The position numbers and the translations under genes are program-made. From Hymenobacter mucosus (GTDB lineage: Bacteria; Bacteroidota; Bacteroidia; Cytophagales; Hymenobacteraceae), in NCBI RefSeq assembly GCF_900188255.1, contig NZ_FZNS01000006.1, positions 124,001-188,000 of the forward strand: a stretch of DNA of 64,000 bases, given 5' to 3'. The notes beneath the pieces were generated by a model. It made no database searches. It worked only from the letters and a program-made list of their open reading frames with translations, and was not told the origin of the DNA. Of the stretch, positions 50,574 through 59,412 are shown piece by piece. Numbering within the stretch: the first letter of the stretch is position 1; each line of letters begins with the position of its first letter.

Positions 50574-51959
50574 TTATTTCAAGTTAAAACTTATAGGCAC
50601 GGTATAATAAACGGGTACGGGCTTGCCCCCTTGGCGGCCCGGCGTCCACTTGCCCGGCAGGGTGCGCAGGGCGGTTAGGGCCGCCTCGTTCATGGCGCTG
50701 GCTATGGCTTCCTGACCTTGGGGCACCGTAATGCCCTTCTGCAACTCAAAGGCCTGCATACTACCATCGGACCCTACAATAAACTTTATAAAAACCTTAC
50801 CCTCCACTTTGGCCGCTATAGCGGCCGGTGGGTACTTCACTGCCTCGCCCAAATCGTGCACTAGCTGTGTAATGCCTCCAGTATACTCGGGCATTTGCTC
50901 CACATAGAAATATACTGAGGGAGGTGGGGGCGGGGCCGGCATATCTACCACGGTTGGCGGCGGTGGGGGCGGCATATCCACCACGGTTGGTGGGGGTGGT
51001 GGCGGTAGCTCGGCTGCTTTTTCGCAGGCCAGCAGCCCGAGTAGGAACACGCTGAAGGGCAGTGCTACCCACTGCTTCCAGCGGCGCACGGGGGAATGGG
51101 AGGTAAGCATACGGATACGGGTAAGAGTGAAGGATTGAGTGAATAAATGGGTAAGCGGTAAATCGGGCTGGAACTGGCGCAGGGCTACCCGAGCTAGTAG
51201 AGTCGTGTAGGTTTCGGCGGTAGTGGGGGCCACCTGTTGCCGGATAGCAGCTTGATCGGCTAAAAACTCGTGGGTGATGGCTAAGTCACGCGAGAAGAGG
51301 TACACGAATGGGCAGGCCCACAAGAGGGCTTGTGCTACTTCCAGCAAGAGCCGGTCGTGGGAGTGGCCTTGTTGCACGTGGGCTACTTCGTGGGCTAGCA
51401 TGGCCTGCGCCTCACTAGAATTTAGCGGGGTCGCTTCGTTCCAGAACACCCAGCGCCCGAAGGAGCTAACCGGGCGCCGGCCCCCCGTATATACTAAGGT
51501 GTGGGTAGCGTGTTCCTGGCGGGGCCAATGGCGCGTGGTCAGCCAGAGTTGGAGCAGCTGCCCCCCTAGGCGCAATAGGAGGCCCAGGGCTACCAGGGCA
51601 TATATACTGGGGAGCCACACCCATAGGCTGGTTTGTAGTGCACCCCCCGAAGAGCCACCTACCGCCACTTGCACCGTAGGGAGTAGCCCGCCCGATAGCA
51701 GCTCCGTGTTCAGTGAAGCTAAATGCCAGCGTTCCAGTATCCTAGTCAGCGGCAGGCTAAGGGCGGAAAGCAAAGGTGGCGCGACCACCGCAAACCAGGG
51801 CGCTAGCAGCAGAAAGCGGCGGTTATAGTGGAAGCACCGTTCGTGCCGCAGCACCAAGTGGTAAAACAGCCAAGCCATGCCTAGCAGCAGGGTGCTGTAT
51901 TTCAGCCAGCTAAGCAGGCTGAGTAGGCTCGTGGGAAGCAGTGGGAGGAAGCTGGCCAT
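50574..51959 (-). CDS. BlaR1-type M56 metallopeptidase with TonB C-terminal domain
   Basis: The 461-residue protein combines two parts. The N-terminal part has about four membrane helices and the M56 peptidase motif HEVAH (His190, Glu191, His194) with LAITHEFLADQAA downstream, the arrangement of BlaR1. After a further helix comes a proline-rich repeat (PPPPPPTVVDM occurring in near-identical copies, about residues 318-350), then a TonB_C domain (VKYPPAAIAAKVEGKVFIKF, GSDGSMQAFELQKG, and the end TVPISFNLK). This architecture is familiar in Bacteroidetes, where BlaR1 proteins fuse to a TonB-like domain. No penicillin-binding sensor domain is present. The gene overlaps blaI by 50 bases. Confidence 0.92.
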   Translation of the reverse strand: MASFLPLLPTSLLSLLSWLKYSTLLLGMAWLFYHLVLRHERCFHYNRRFLLLAPWFAVVAPPLLSALSLPLTRILERWHLASLNTELLSGGLLPTVQVAVGGSSGGALQTSLWVWLPSIYALVALGLLLRLGGQLLQLWLTTRHWPRQEHATHTLVYTGGRRPVSSFGRWVFWNEATPLNSSEAQAMLAHEVAHVQQGHSHDRLLLEVAQALLWACPFVYLFSRDLAITHEFLADQAAIRQQVAPTTAETYTTLLARVALRQFQPDLPLTHLFTQSFTLTRIRMLTSHSPVRRWKQWVALPFSVFLLGLLACEKAAELPPPPPPTVVDMPPPPPPTVVDMPAPPPPPSVYFYVEQMPEYTGGITQLVHDLGEAVKYPPAAIAAKVEGKVFIKFIVGSDGSMQAFELQKGITVPQGQEAIASAMNEAALTALRTLPGKWTPGRQGGKPVPVYYTVPISFNLK

Positions 51960-52344
51960 CGGTGGGTGAGGTAGGAGGTGGAGACTGGGCGTGGCGGAGT
52001 AGTTCGTCTAGTTGGGCGGCGTCGAGGTTTTCTTCCTTGGCGAAGAAGGAAACCAACCGGCTAAAGGAGCCCCCGAAATAGCCCCCTAGTAGTTTGCGCA
52101 GGGAAAATCGGCGGTATTCATCTTGGCCAACTAAGGCATAGTAGCGGTGAGTGCGCCCAAAGGCCTCGTGCCCCACAAACCCCTTCTGTTCTAGAATGCG
52201 GATGATGGTGGACACTGTATTATAGGCCGGGGTAGGAGCCGGTAGCTCTGGTACCACATCCTTCACGAAGGAAGGACCAAGCCGCCAAAGCACTTGCATG
52301 ACTTGTTCTTCGGCGCGCGTGAGTTCGGGGAAAGGCTGTTGCAT
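51910..52344 (-). CDS. BlaI/MecI-type transcriptional repressor
   Basis: The 144-residue winged-helix protein reads FPELTRAEEQVMQVLWRLGP and then PAPTPAYNTVSTIIRILEQK with GFVGHEAFGRTHRYYALVGQ, which is the BlaI/MecI/CopY family with its conserved NTV motif. It represses its own operon, and BlaR1 is expected to inactivate it by proteolysis. It overlaps the downstream blaR1-like gene by 50 bases. A perfect palindrome at 52373-52392 is located upstream of its ATG and is the likely operator. The Pro/Ser/Thr-rich C-terminal tail is unusual and unlikely to be structured. Confidence 0.94.
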   Translation of the reverse strand: MQQPFPELTRAEEQVMQVLWRLGPSFVKDVVPELPAPTPAYNTVSTIIRILEQKGFVGHEAFGRTHRYYALVGQDEYRRFSLRKLLGGYFGGSFSRLVSFFAKEENLDAAQLDELLRHAQSPPPTSPTDGQLPPTASHEPTQPA

Positions 52345-52372
52345 GAGAGAGAAGAATTGCGTGATTGAATAT

Positions 52373-52392
52373 ATAACTAATAATTTAGTTAT
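52373..52392. promoter_or_regulatory. palindromic operator upstream of blaI
   Basis: ATAACTAA and TTAGTTAT are exact inverted arms around TAAT, 29-48 bases before the blaI start codon. A weaker second copy, AACTAACTTCTTAG, lies 20 bases farther at 52395-52408. The spacing of two helical turns suits two repressor dimers on one face. Confidence 0.6.
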
Positions 52393-52394
52393 AC

Positions 52395-52408
52395 AACTAA
52401 CTTCTTAG
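52395..52408. promoter_or_regulatory. second, imperfect operator-like site upstream of blaI
   Basis: AACTAACTTCTTAG repeats the AACTAA half site followed by TTAG around a 4-base spacer, with its centre 20 bases from the perfect palindrome. The right arm is incomplete. Confidence 0.4.
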
Positions 52409-52586
52409 AAGAAAACGAAAAAAGTGGTGTAGAAAGCAAAGTAGGTAGTGAGGTGGCTTGCCAAAATGCGCTGACAAACAAGGTGTTGGTTTAGGATTAA
52501 AGCGGCGTTAGTAAGCGCTGGGAGGAATCTTTTGCCTGAATTGGTGTTAAGAAAATAAGCATCACCGCGTCTATAATTTCCTTTCA

Positions 52587-53807
52587 GTGACTATACTCAA
52601 CACTACCCGTCGTTTGGCCCGCTTTGCTCCAGCTTGGCTGATAGGCCTTCTTTTAGTAACAACTGCTCCCGGTTGCAAAAGTGAATCGCCCCAGCCTGAT
52701 GCTACCACGGACGAGACGCCGGCGCCTACTCCGGTACTGGTAGGGAGCACCTTGATTGGCGAGTACAGCACTACCACGCTGGCTGGTCGCGTTAGGGAAA
52801 TCCCTCTGGTGGGCTCTTTGGCGCGGTATCCCATCAAGGTGTACCGGCTGACATATACCACGCACAATACGGATGGGCAGGCCATTACGGCCTCAGGGGC
52901 GCTACTAGTGCCAGTGGTGTCTACGGCATTACCCCTTATTAGCTATCAGCATGGCACCATCCGACCCAGTGACGAAGACCGCGCCCCTTCTTACTACAGC
53001 ACTAGTAGCGAGATATGGTCGGCCGTATCCGTGCTGGCTTCTACCGGCTACATTGTATCGGCTCCCGACTACATTGGGTACGGGGCTTCCAAGGCGCTAC
53101 CTCACCCGTACGAACACGCGGCTTCGTTAGCTTCGGCCTCGGCGGATATGCTGCGGGCAACGCGGGAGTTTTGTAAGCAACAGAACATTAGTGTAAACCA
53201 GAAGAACTTCCTGTTGGGGTACTCGGAGGGTGGCTACGCTACCATGGCCCTGCACAAGTACCTGGAGGAGAAGTACCCGGCGGAGTTGCCCGTAGCGGCC
53301 AGTGCCCCTGGGGCTGGCGCTTACAACAAGTCGGGCTTCGCTAAGTACGTTGTCAACTCTACTCAGCCCCTGAGCTTTCTGAGCACCTACGTGTGGGTTC
53401 TCGACACGTATAACCGGGTGTACAAACTGAACCGACCATTTTCGGCCTACTTCCAGGAGCCTTACGCTACTCAGTTGCAGGCTAACCCATTTGGCTCGGT
53501 TCCTAGCTTGCCGAGCCAGTTGTTTACGGCCAGCTTCCGCCAAAGCGTCGCTACTGATTCGGATGCGGCCCTTACGGCAAGCTTGCGCGATAACGACATT
53601 TACGATTGGAAGCCCAAGGCGCCGCTGGCCCTGTTCCACGGTACCGCCGACGATTACGTGCCGTACTTCAACTCGCAGGACGCCTATAAGGCAATGCAGG
53701 CTCGCGGGGCCACTCAGGTGCAGCTAAAGCCAATTCAGGGCGGCAACCACTTTACTTCCGTGGCTACTTACACCTTGCAGGCTTATGCATTTATTTCGCA
53801 GTACTAA
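52587..53807 (+). CDS. lipoprotein alpha/beta hydrolase
   Basis: The 406-residue protein has a signal peptide (WLIGLLLVTTAPGCKSESP) with lipobox APGC (Cys about 30), then a secreted lipase/esterase-like domain. The nucleophile elbow is GYSEGGYATM (Ser about 213), the acid is in LFHGTADDYVP, and the His is in IQGGNHFTSV. The cap region is Tyr-rich (YKLNRPFSAYFQEPYATQLQ). The sequence resembles the secretory lipase type of Bacteroidetes, with YIVSAPDYIGYGAS before the nucleophile. Substrate is unknown. The start is GTG at 52587, which gives the signal peptide directly. A terminator follows. Confidence 0.88.
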   Translation: MTILNTTRRLARFAPAWLIGLLLVTTAPGCKSESPQPDATTDETPAPTPVLVGSTLIGEYSTTTLAGRVREIPLVGSLARYPIKVYRLTYTTHNTDGQAITASGALLVPVVSTALPLISYQHGTIRPSDEDRAPSYYSTSSEIWSAVSVLASTGYIVSAPDYIGYGASKALPHPYEHAASLASASADMLRATREFCKQQNISVNQKNFLLGYSEGGYATMALHKYLEEKYPAELPVAASAPGAGAYNKSGFAKYVVNSTQPLSFLSTYVWVLDTYNRVYKLNRPFSAYFQEPYATQLQANPFGSVPSLPSQLFTASFRQSVATDSDAALTASLRDNDIYDWKPKAPLALFHGTADDYVPYFNSQDAYKAMQARGATQVQLKPIQGGNHFTSVATYTLQAYAFISQY

Positions 53808-53836
53808 GCTGCCAGGTCATTCAGTACTTGTCCGTC

Positions 53837-53879
53837 AACAAAAAAGCGGTTTGCTACTATAGCAAACCGCTTTTTTGTT
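53837..53879. terminator. strong bidirectional terminator after hydrolase gene
   Basis: AACAAAAAAGCGGTTTGCTA pairs perfectly with TAGCAAACCGCTTTTTTGTT around a 3-base loop. It separates the convergent hydrolase and small membrane protein genes. Confidence 0.92.
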
Positions 53880-53899
53880 ACAGTACATTCCGCAAAACT

Positions 53900-54283
53900 T
53901 TACCGTTGGGGCGCGGTAGAATGCGCGGCTGTTGGACTTGCCGCCTGCCGAAGCCACGTGCCACTAACTGCCGCTAAGCCGCCTACCAATCCGGCTACTA
54001 CCCCGCTTAGTGCAAGCAACAGCCAGGCATTGCCACCCAAGGGCAAGAGCGTAGCCAGCCGGCCGGCTAGCCGAGCAGCCCCATGGGTGGTGAGCCACAG
54101 AGCCGGTAGCCACCAGCTGAGGCCCGCCCCCAGCAACCCAGCAGCAAATGCCTGCCCACTAGATGGGCGCTGCCAAGCCGCCAACCCCAAGCACACAAGT
54201 ACGAGGCTCCACCAGGGCATAATCAACTGCAAAAGCGCGCAGCCCACCAGCATTAAAAGGGTAAGTAAACCGAAGGACTTCAT
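53900..54283 (-). CDS. small integral membrane protein, unknown
   Basis: A 127-residue protein starts MKSFGLLTLLMLVGCALLQL and has about four membrane helices. The second segment, LVLVCLGLAAWQ, is followed by a loop and GLLGAGLSWWLPALWLTTHG, and the last by WLLLALSGVVAGLVGGLAAV. The Ser/Thr/Ala tail is short. I do not recognise a family. It might be a chaperone-like or ion-channel accessory membrane protein; nothing here decides it. The ATG at 54283 is chosen over the upstream frame from 54343. Confidence 0.7.
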   Translation of the reverse strand: MKSFGLLTLLMLVGCALLQLIMPWWSLVLVCLGLAAWQRPSSGQAFAAGLLGAGLSWWLPALWLTTHGAARLAGRLATLLPLGGNAWLLLALSGVVAGLVGGLAAVSGTWLRQAASPTAAHSTAPQR

Positions 54284-54521
54284 AGGGGCAATGAGGGTAG
54301 AAGCGAGAAGAAAAGTGTAGACGCCGTTAGAATGGGCGCGCAACGTTGGCGGGTGCTTCAGGTAATATTCTAGAGCTAAAGCAACCAGAATAATTCTGCT
54401 GTGATACTTGCGGCCACGTACTACAACGCGGGCTGACGGACGAAGTACTGCGGGGCATTCGGGTAGAAGAAGTGAAATCAGTGTATTCTACCTAAGCTAT
54501 AAGGTAATCTGCTAGTGGTAA

Positions 54522-56999
54522 TTACTTCGAGGGGGCTTCTAGCCGCCAGGCGGCCCGTAGGCGCGGGTGGTTTTCATCGGCAGCGCGTAGGAATACCAGT
54601 TCATCTAGCTGCCCCTGGCGCCAGGGCTCAATCATGTCGTCGTAGTAGGTAGAGGCGGGGTTGCCGCTTTGTCCACCGGGAAAAATCCCGTAGGCCCTCA
54701 CCTGAGGACCCAATGCTACCACCATGCGCCAAGAAGGGCCATTGCGCGGACCAGTGGCATTCACCGAGCCTGGGCTACCCCCGCAGTTTATATCCATCCG
54801 GCCAAATCCCGCCAGGTTGGCAAGGTGAGTAATGTCAGTGCTTTTCTGATTGGCCCAGCGCCACTCTGGCCCCAGAGGGCCAAACTTGCGAGTCAATGAA
54901 TCGACGGTGAAGTGCAGCGACGCCGTTAGTAGGTCGTGTATGTTCTCGCGCGGCGAGGTGGTACGGTCGTCTACCCAGGGGGAGGTAGCCGATTCTTTCA
55001 GTAGCAGCTGATTGGTACGGGCGCTGGAAGGATAGCGCATTTCGAGGCCCGTAGCGGCGCCAAAGTCGTCTTCCCAAAGGCGGCGCACCAGGGTTGTGTA
55101 CCAAAGCTCGAAAATGGAAGCCGCTACTGCCTCGGTGGTGTAGTGGTAGTCCCACTGCCGGAGAACTTGCACGGCGGCACCCTCGGGGCTACTTGGCAAC
55201 GGGGGCCTGGGTTGCTGAGTGGCGCCAGCATTTTCCGTCACGAGTTGTAGCATCCAGGGCAGCATCAGGCGGGCGTTTACGCCTAAATTATCGTTTTGGA
55301 GCTGGCGCAAGCTGTCGGGCGTAGCGTGCTGCATCTGAGCAAGGCGCTCATTAATGCGGTGCGCACGGTCGGAGGGGTTATAGTCCCAGCCTAAGTAGTA
55401 CGGATAGTCGAACCCGGCCGAGGGCTGATTAGCCGACGATACGAAGCCGCGGGCTGGGTTGCGCACATTAGGGTTGTGTGCCATCGGAATCCAGCCCTGC
55501 CAGTCGTGCCGGGCATCGGTCCCGTCCAAGATAAACTTACCCTGGTCGGCCCACTTCAGCGGGAAGCTACCGTTGGGCTGAATGGCAATAGTGTTCTGGT
55601 TGTCGGCGAAGATGAAGTTCTGAGCGGGCGAAGCGTACGTGCTCAGCGCCGTCTGGTAGTCCTCGTAGTTGCGGGCCCGGTCGAGGCGGTAGAAGGCTAG
55701 CACTTCGTTGCCGCCATCGTGAGCAGTCCAGCGCAGAGCGTGCCTGGTGGGCGTCTGCTTGTCGAATACCGTCTCATCGTGGTCGTACACGATGGGGCCG
55801 TGGTGGGTATACAGCACCGTATCGAGGCGGTCGGGCTGCCCGCGCACCACAATGCGCTCCACCACCCGGCGTATTGGTTTCCAGCGTCCATCGTGCCAGT
55901 ACTCGCGCATGCTGGCATCCCGAAACTTGAGCTGGTACCAATCGAGCACGTCGCCGCCCACATTGGTTACTCCCCACGCCACTTGCTCATTAAATCCGAT
56001 GATAATGGCAGGAGCACCCGGAATGGTCACCCCATACACGTTCAGGCCCGGCGCGTGCAACTGCATCTGGTACCATATGCTAGGGAGGTTAAGCTGCAAG
56101 TGCGGGTCGTTGGCTAGAATAGGAAGTCCCGAAGCAGACCGCGCCCCCGCCACCGCAAAGTTGTTGGAGCCCAGTTCGGCATCGGGCTCCCGGCTAGGCA
56201 CCTTGTTCGAGAGGTTTGCGGACAGCAATGGGGGTACGGCCGGTACGGGTACCGGCGTAAACGTGCGGGGTGTGCCGGTTGGCACTATGGCGTCGGTGCG
56301 GTTGGGATAATCGGGAAAGAGGTCCTGCACCACCGCTGGGCCATACTTACCCAAGATGTTACTCAGGCGCAAGTCGTCGGAGCGGCCGCTCAGCGTCCAG
56401 GCCATCAGCTTCAGCAGCAGGGCACTTTTAAGGGGTTGCCAGGGCTCTGGGGCGTAATCCAGCAGCTTGTACTCGAAGGGATAGTCCTTTGGGGAGAGGC
56501 TGCTGATGTAAGCATTCACGCCCTCCGCATACGACTCCAACACGAGGCGCGTAGTGGGGTCCTGCATCATTTCGCGCTCCGACCGGGCCGCGCCGTAGGG
56601 CAGGCCCATGCGCCGCTGAAACCGGTCGTACTCCAGTGCTTTGGGCCCCACCACCTCCGAAATGCGGCCTGCTGCTACCCGCGTAGTAAACTCCATCTGC
56701 CAAAGACGGTCGCGGGCCGTGAGGTAGCCCTGGGCGTAGTACAAGTCGTGCTCGTTCTGGGCAAAAACGTGGGGTACGTGTCTGTCATCAAAGCGCACGC
56801 GCACGGGCTGGTGCAAACCAGGTAACGTTAGCGTCTGCTGGTCGGGAAAATCGGCGGCTGTCTCGCCATTCTGCCAGAAGCCGCGGTAGGGACTCAGTAA
56901 CTTGCCAATGGGCGGAATATCGCCTTGTTTGGTATTGAGCACCCACGTAAGCACGAGTGTAATAAGTAGGGCGAGGCTCGCCTTCAGAATACGAAGCAT
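54522..56999 (-). CDS. penicillin acylase family Ntn-hydrolase
   Basis: The 825-residue protein has a single N-terminal hydrophobic segment (residues about 5-22), then the penicillin acylase fold. The autoproteolysis site and nucleophile is Ser278 in ELGSNNFAVAG. Other features are the start of the alpha chain VRVRFDDRHVPHVFAQNEHD, LYYAQGYLTARDRLWQMEFT and GFNEQVAWGVTNVGGDVLDW (beta-chain Asn). Family members hydrolyse amide bonds, including acyl-homoserine lactones and beta-lactam side chains. The protein should be processed into two chains in the periplasm. Substrate cannot be inferred. It stands alone with no lactamase gene beside it. Confidence 0.93.
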   Translation of the reverse strand: MLRILKASLALLITLVLTWVLNTKQGDIPPIGKLLSPYRGFWQNGETAADFPDQQTLTLPGLHQPVRVRFDDRHVPHVFAQNEHDLYYAQGYLTARDRLWQMEFTTRVAAGRISEVVGPKALEYDRFQRRMGLPYGAARSEREMMQDPTTRLVLESYAEGVNAYISSLSPKDYPFEYKLLDYAPEPWQPLKSALLLKLMAWTLSGRSDDLRLSNILGKYGPAVVQDLFPDYPNRTDAIVPTGTPRTFTPVPVPAVPPLLSANLSNKVPSREPDAELGSNNFAVAGARSASGLPILANDPHLQLNLPSIWYQMQLHAPGLNVYGVTIPGAPAIIIGFNEQVAWGVTNVGGDVLDWYQLKFRDASMREYWHDGRWKPIRRVVERIVVRGQPDRLDTVLYTHHGPIVYDHDETVFDKQTPTRHALRWTAHDGGNEVLAFYRLDRARNYEDYQTALSTYASPAQNFIFADNQNTIAIQPNGSFPLKWADQGKFILDGTDARHDWQGWIPMAHNPNVRNPARGFVSSANQPSAGFDYPYYLGWDYNPSDRAHRINERLAQMQHATPDSLRQLQNDNLGVNARLMLPWMLQLVTENAGATQQPRPPLPSSPEGAAVQVLRQWDYHYTTEAVAASIFELWYTTLVRRLWEDDFGAATGLEMRYPSSARTNQLLLKESATSPWVDDRTTSPRENIHDLLTASLHFTVDSLTRKFGPLGPEWRWANQKSTDITHLANLAGFGRMDINCGGSPGSVNATGPRNGPSWRMVVALGPQVRAYGIFPGGQSGNPASTYYDDMIEPWRQGQLDELVFLRAADENHPRLRAAWRLEAPSK

Positions 57000-57175
57000 A
57001 AACGACCAGTGAGCAGGAAGCAGGAAGGTAGCAAATGCTTCGTATTCTACATCAGCGGCTTGCTAGCTTACGCTATTGCCCGGGAGCCGCGACGGTAGCT
57101 CTTAGCGGTAAGCACACTCGGAAACCAAATCTGGTAGGCACTATGCCAAGCCATCAACAGAAAGCACCCAACGCA

Positions 57176-57210
57176 GAAAAGGCACCCTCTGGTAAGAGGA
57201 TGCCTTTTCT
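57176..57210 (-). terminator. intrinsic terminator of rlpA
   Basis: AGAAAAGGCA and TGCCTTTTCT form the outer stem with an inner CCTCT/AGAGG pair around a GGTA loop. It lies 33 bases downstream of the RlpA stop on the minus strand and has a T-run. Confidence 0.85.
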
Positions 57211-57242
57211 GTATACTAAGTAGTGTTGGGTAGGCCTGCTAA

Positions 57243-58064
57243 TCAGAGGTTTTCACCCTGGCGTACTAACCCGTTTATGCCCGCGCGGGCCAACCGTTGG
57301 CGCACAACATCGGCCTCCGCTTGCGTGGCAAAACGGCCTACTACCACTCGGTTGAGGGGCTTGCCTGCGGGCGTACTGGCGGCCACGGTAGAAGCAATGA
57401 GCTGAGGCTCTAGGTTTTGAATCTTGGTAAGCAAGGCCTGGGCGTTGCGCACGTCGCCGAAGGTGCCCGCTTGAATAACATACGTGGCGGTGGGCTCCGG
57501 CATCAGCGCTACGTCCGCAGCCTCCGTGTCACCGGCCTGAATATTAGTGTGTAAGCCAGCCTCCGTAACGGCGGTAGTGTCGCTGAGCAAGGCGGCCAAG
57601 TCCTGAGGTGCATCCGTGGGGCCAAGCTCCGTATCATCGGGAACCACTTCGGCTACTACCGATACGGCACCGTGGGTAACAATGCCCAACGGACGAGCCG
57701 CAATTTCTGATAAGTCGAGGATGCGCTGGTGGCGGAAAGGGCCCCGGTCGGTTACGCGTACTACCACGGCTTTGCCGCTTTCGGGGTTGGTTACGCGCAG
57801 CTTAGTGCCGAAAGGAAGAGTCTTATGAGCGCAGGTGTACTGGTGCCGATCAAACCGCTCGCCATTGCTGGTGCGGTGACCTTGGTGCTCCTTTCCGTAC
57901 CAGGAGGCGCGGCCGCGGAGTACGGCAGTTTTCTTGGCCGAGGCGGCCGGGGCTTTTTCATCATCACTGAACCAGACGCGGGCCTGCACTGGAAAGGCCG
58001 TGAGCATTGTCAGGTACATGGCCATCAGCAAGCCCGAGACATGCAGTCGTGTAATCAACTTCAT
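57243..58064 (-). CDS. rlpA: RlpA-family septal lytic transglycosylase with SPOR domain
   Basis: The 273-residue protein has a signal peptide (VSGLLMAMYLTMLTAFPVQA, about residues 9-28). The RlpA double-psi barrel follows, starting GRASWYGKEHQGHRTSNGER and continuing YTCAHKTLPFGTKLRVTNPE and RVTDRGPFRHQRILDLSEIA. A linker precedes a C-terminal SPOR domain (about residues 200-273, TYVIQAGTFGDVRNAQALLT and LNRVVVGRFATQAEADVVRQ). SPOR binds denuded glycan at the septum, and RlpA cleaves such strands. The combination is typical of RlpA. The ATG at 58064 is the start. The gene stands alone. Confidence 0.95.
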   Translation of the reverse strand: MKLITRLHVSGLLMAMYLTMLTAFPVQARVWFSDDEKAPAASAKKTAVLRGRASWYGKEHQGHRTSNGERFDRHQYTCAHKTLPFGTKLRVTNPESGKAVVVRVTDRGPFRHQRILDLSEIAARPLGIVTHGAVSVVAEVVPDDTELGPTDAPQDLAALLSDTTAVTEAGLHTNIQAGDTEAADVALMPEPTATYVIQAGTFGDVRNAQALLTKIQNLEPQLIASTVAASTPAGKPLNRVVVGRFATQAEADVVRQRLARAGINGLVRQGENL

Positions 58065-58458
58065 TCATTCTCTTGGTTGGTGGGTCTGACAAATCTAGCA
58101 GCACCCACTAAACCCGCTCGCAAATCCCAACGTAGTTAGCTAAGTAAATGAGCAAGTAATTTACCTTTTTCAAGAAAACTTGCATTTAAATAATCAGATA
58201 CAACGGCACGAAATGATTGATTGTGTTTCGTTAAGTCGTGTTTTGTACTCTAATTAGATAGTAAGCTGAACCCTGACGAAATAAGACTATGCGCCGCTCA
58301 AAAAATTTTGGCTTTGACGCGGGAAACCAGCCTTGGGGTAGGTTGCAAAAGTCTCGGAAATTTCATAAGGGATAGAGGGTAAGCCTCCACCAAAGGAAAG
58401 ACCAAACACCCGCTTACCCGTCCATAGCACCCCGAGCGGTTTTGCCGTACCTTCGGGT
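58065..58458. other. divergent intergenic region (rlpA / DUF72 gene)
   Basis: This 394-base gap is AT-rich in its left part (58140-58260) and holds the promoters of two divergent genes. Possible -33/-7 elements of Bacteroidetes type exist around 58230-58258, but no full match convinces me. No repeat or palindrome is clear. Confidence 0.4.
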
Positions 58459-59373
58459 ATGGATTTTGGCCGCCTTTCCGACCTTCGCTACGTTAACTTT
58501 CGCCTACCCCCCGACCATCCCGAAACGGCTGGTGTGCTTGCCCGGGCCTTGCCTGCCCAGCCGGCTCCACCGCGCGTGTACGTGGGCTGCCCCATCTGGA
58601 CCAACAAAGCGTGGCTAGGCAGCTACTTCCCGGCGGGCATCAAAGACGCCGACTACTTGCACCACTACGCCCGCCAATTCAATAGTATTGAGCTGAATAC
58701 AACTCACTACCGTATTCCCGATGCTACTACCGTGCGCAAGTGGCGTGATGCCGTGCCTGCCGCGTTTCGGTTTTGCCCGAAGTTTCCGCAGATCATCAGC
58801 CACGACCGGGCCTTGTACAACGCCGATGATCTAACTACTTCTTTCTGCCGGGCTATTGAGGGCTTGGGCCAAAACCTGGGCCATGCCTTCTTGCAGTTGC
58901 CACCCACGTTTGGGCCCGAGCACTTGCCGCGCCTGGAGCGCTACCTTCTCGATTTTCCCGATTACGTACCCCTGGCCGTAGAACTACGCCACCCCGGCTG
59001 GTTTTCCGACCATGAGCTGTTGGCGGCTGTTTCGGCAATGCTAGAGGCACTGGGCAAAACACTGGTAGTGAGTGATGTGGCTGGCCGCCGCGACGTGCTT
59101 CATATGCGCCTGACCAGCCCCGTCGCCTTCATTCGGCTGAACGGCCACGGCCTAGTAGCCTCCGACTTCCAGCGTGCCGACGACTGGGCGAATCGCCTGG
59201 CGAGCTGGCTGGAAGCAGGCTTGCACACGGTCTATGTATTCATCCATCAGAAAGACATCATGCACTCGCCGGTATGGGCCCAGCACTTCCTGGGCCGATT
59301 GCACGCCCTGACGGGTATGGGGGTGCAGCCCCCGCGTATAATTCCGCAACCCGTGCAGGGAAGCTTATTCTAA
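58459..59373 (+). CDS. DUF72 protein
   Basis: The 304-residue protein has the DUF72 signature: the N-terminal YVGCPIWTNKAWLGSYFP (about residues 34-51), FNSIELNTTHYRIPDATTVR, FRFCPKFPQIISHDRALYNA, and the C-terminal HRLNGH-like FIRLNGHG and VYVFIHQKDIMHSP. The family adopts a TIM-barrel fold with conserved His and Asp/Glu residues. The function is unsettled; members are annotated as YecE-like. The ATG at 58459 is the start. A terminator overlaps its stop, so it is expressed alone. Confidence 0.94.
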   Translation: MDFGRLSDLRYVNFRLPPDHPETAGVLARALPAQPAPPRVYVGCPIWTNKAWLGSYFPAGIKDADYLHHYARQFNSIELNTTHYRIPDATTVRKWRDAVPAAFRFCPKFPQIISHDRALYNADDLTTSFCRAIEGLGQNLGHAFLQLPPTFGPEHLPRLERYLLDFPDYVPLAVELRHPGWFSDHELLAAVSAMLEALGKTLVVSDVAGRRDVLHMRLTSPVAFIRLNGHGLVASDFQRADDWANRLASWLEAGLHTVYVFIHQKDIMHSPVWAQHFLGRLHALTGMGVQPPRIIPQPVQGSLF

Positions 59374-59410
59374 CAACGAGGGCGCTGCAAGCTGCGGCGC
59401 CCTCGTTGTT
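59372..59410. terminator. bidirectional terminator overlapping the DUF72 stop
   Basis: AACAACGAGGGCGC pairs exactly with GCGCCCTCGTTGTT around an 11-base loop. It begins at the last base of the stop codon and also ends 3 bases before the convergent gene's stop. Confidence 0.85.
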
Positions 59411-59412
59411 AC

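Noticed and set aside
50910..51010. Short tandem repeats that might suggest a CRISPR-like array
   Set aside because: They are in-frame codons for a proline-rich protein repeat, with no spacers of constant length and no cas genes.
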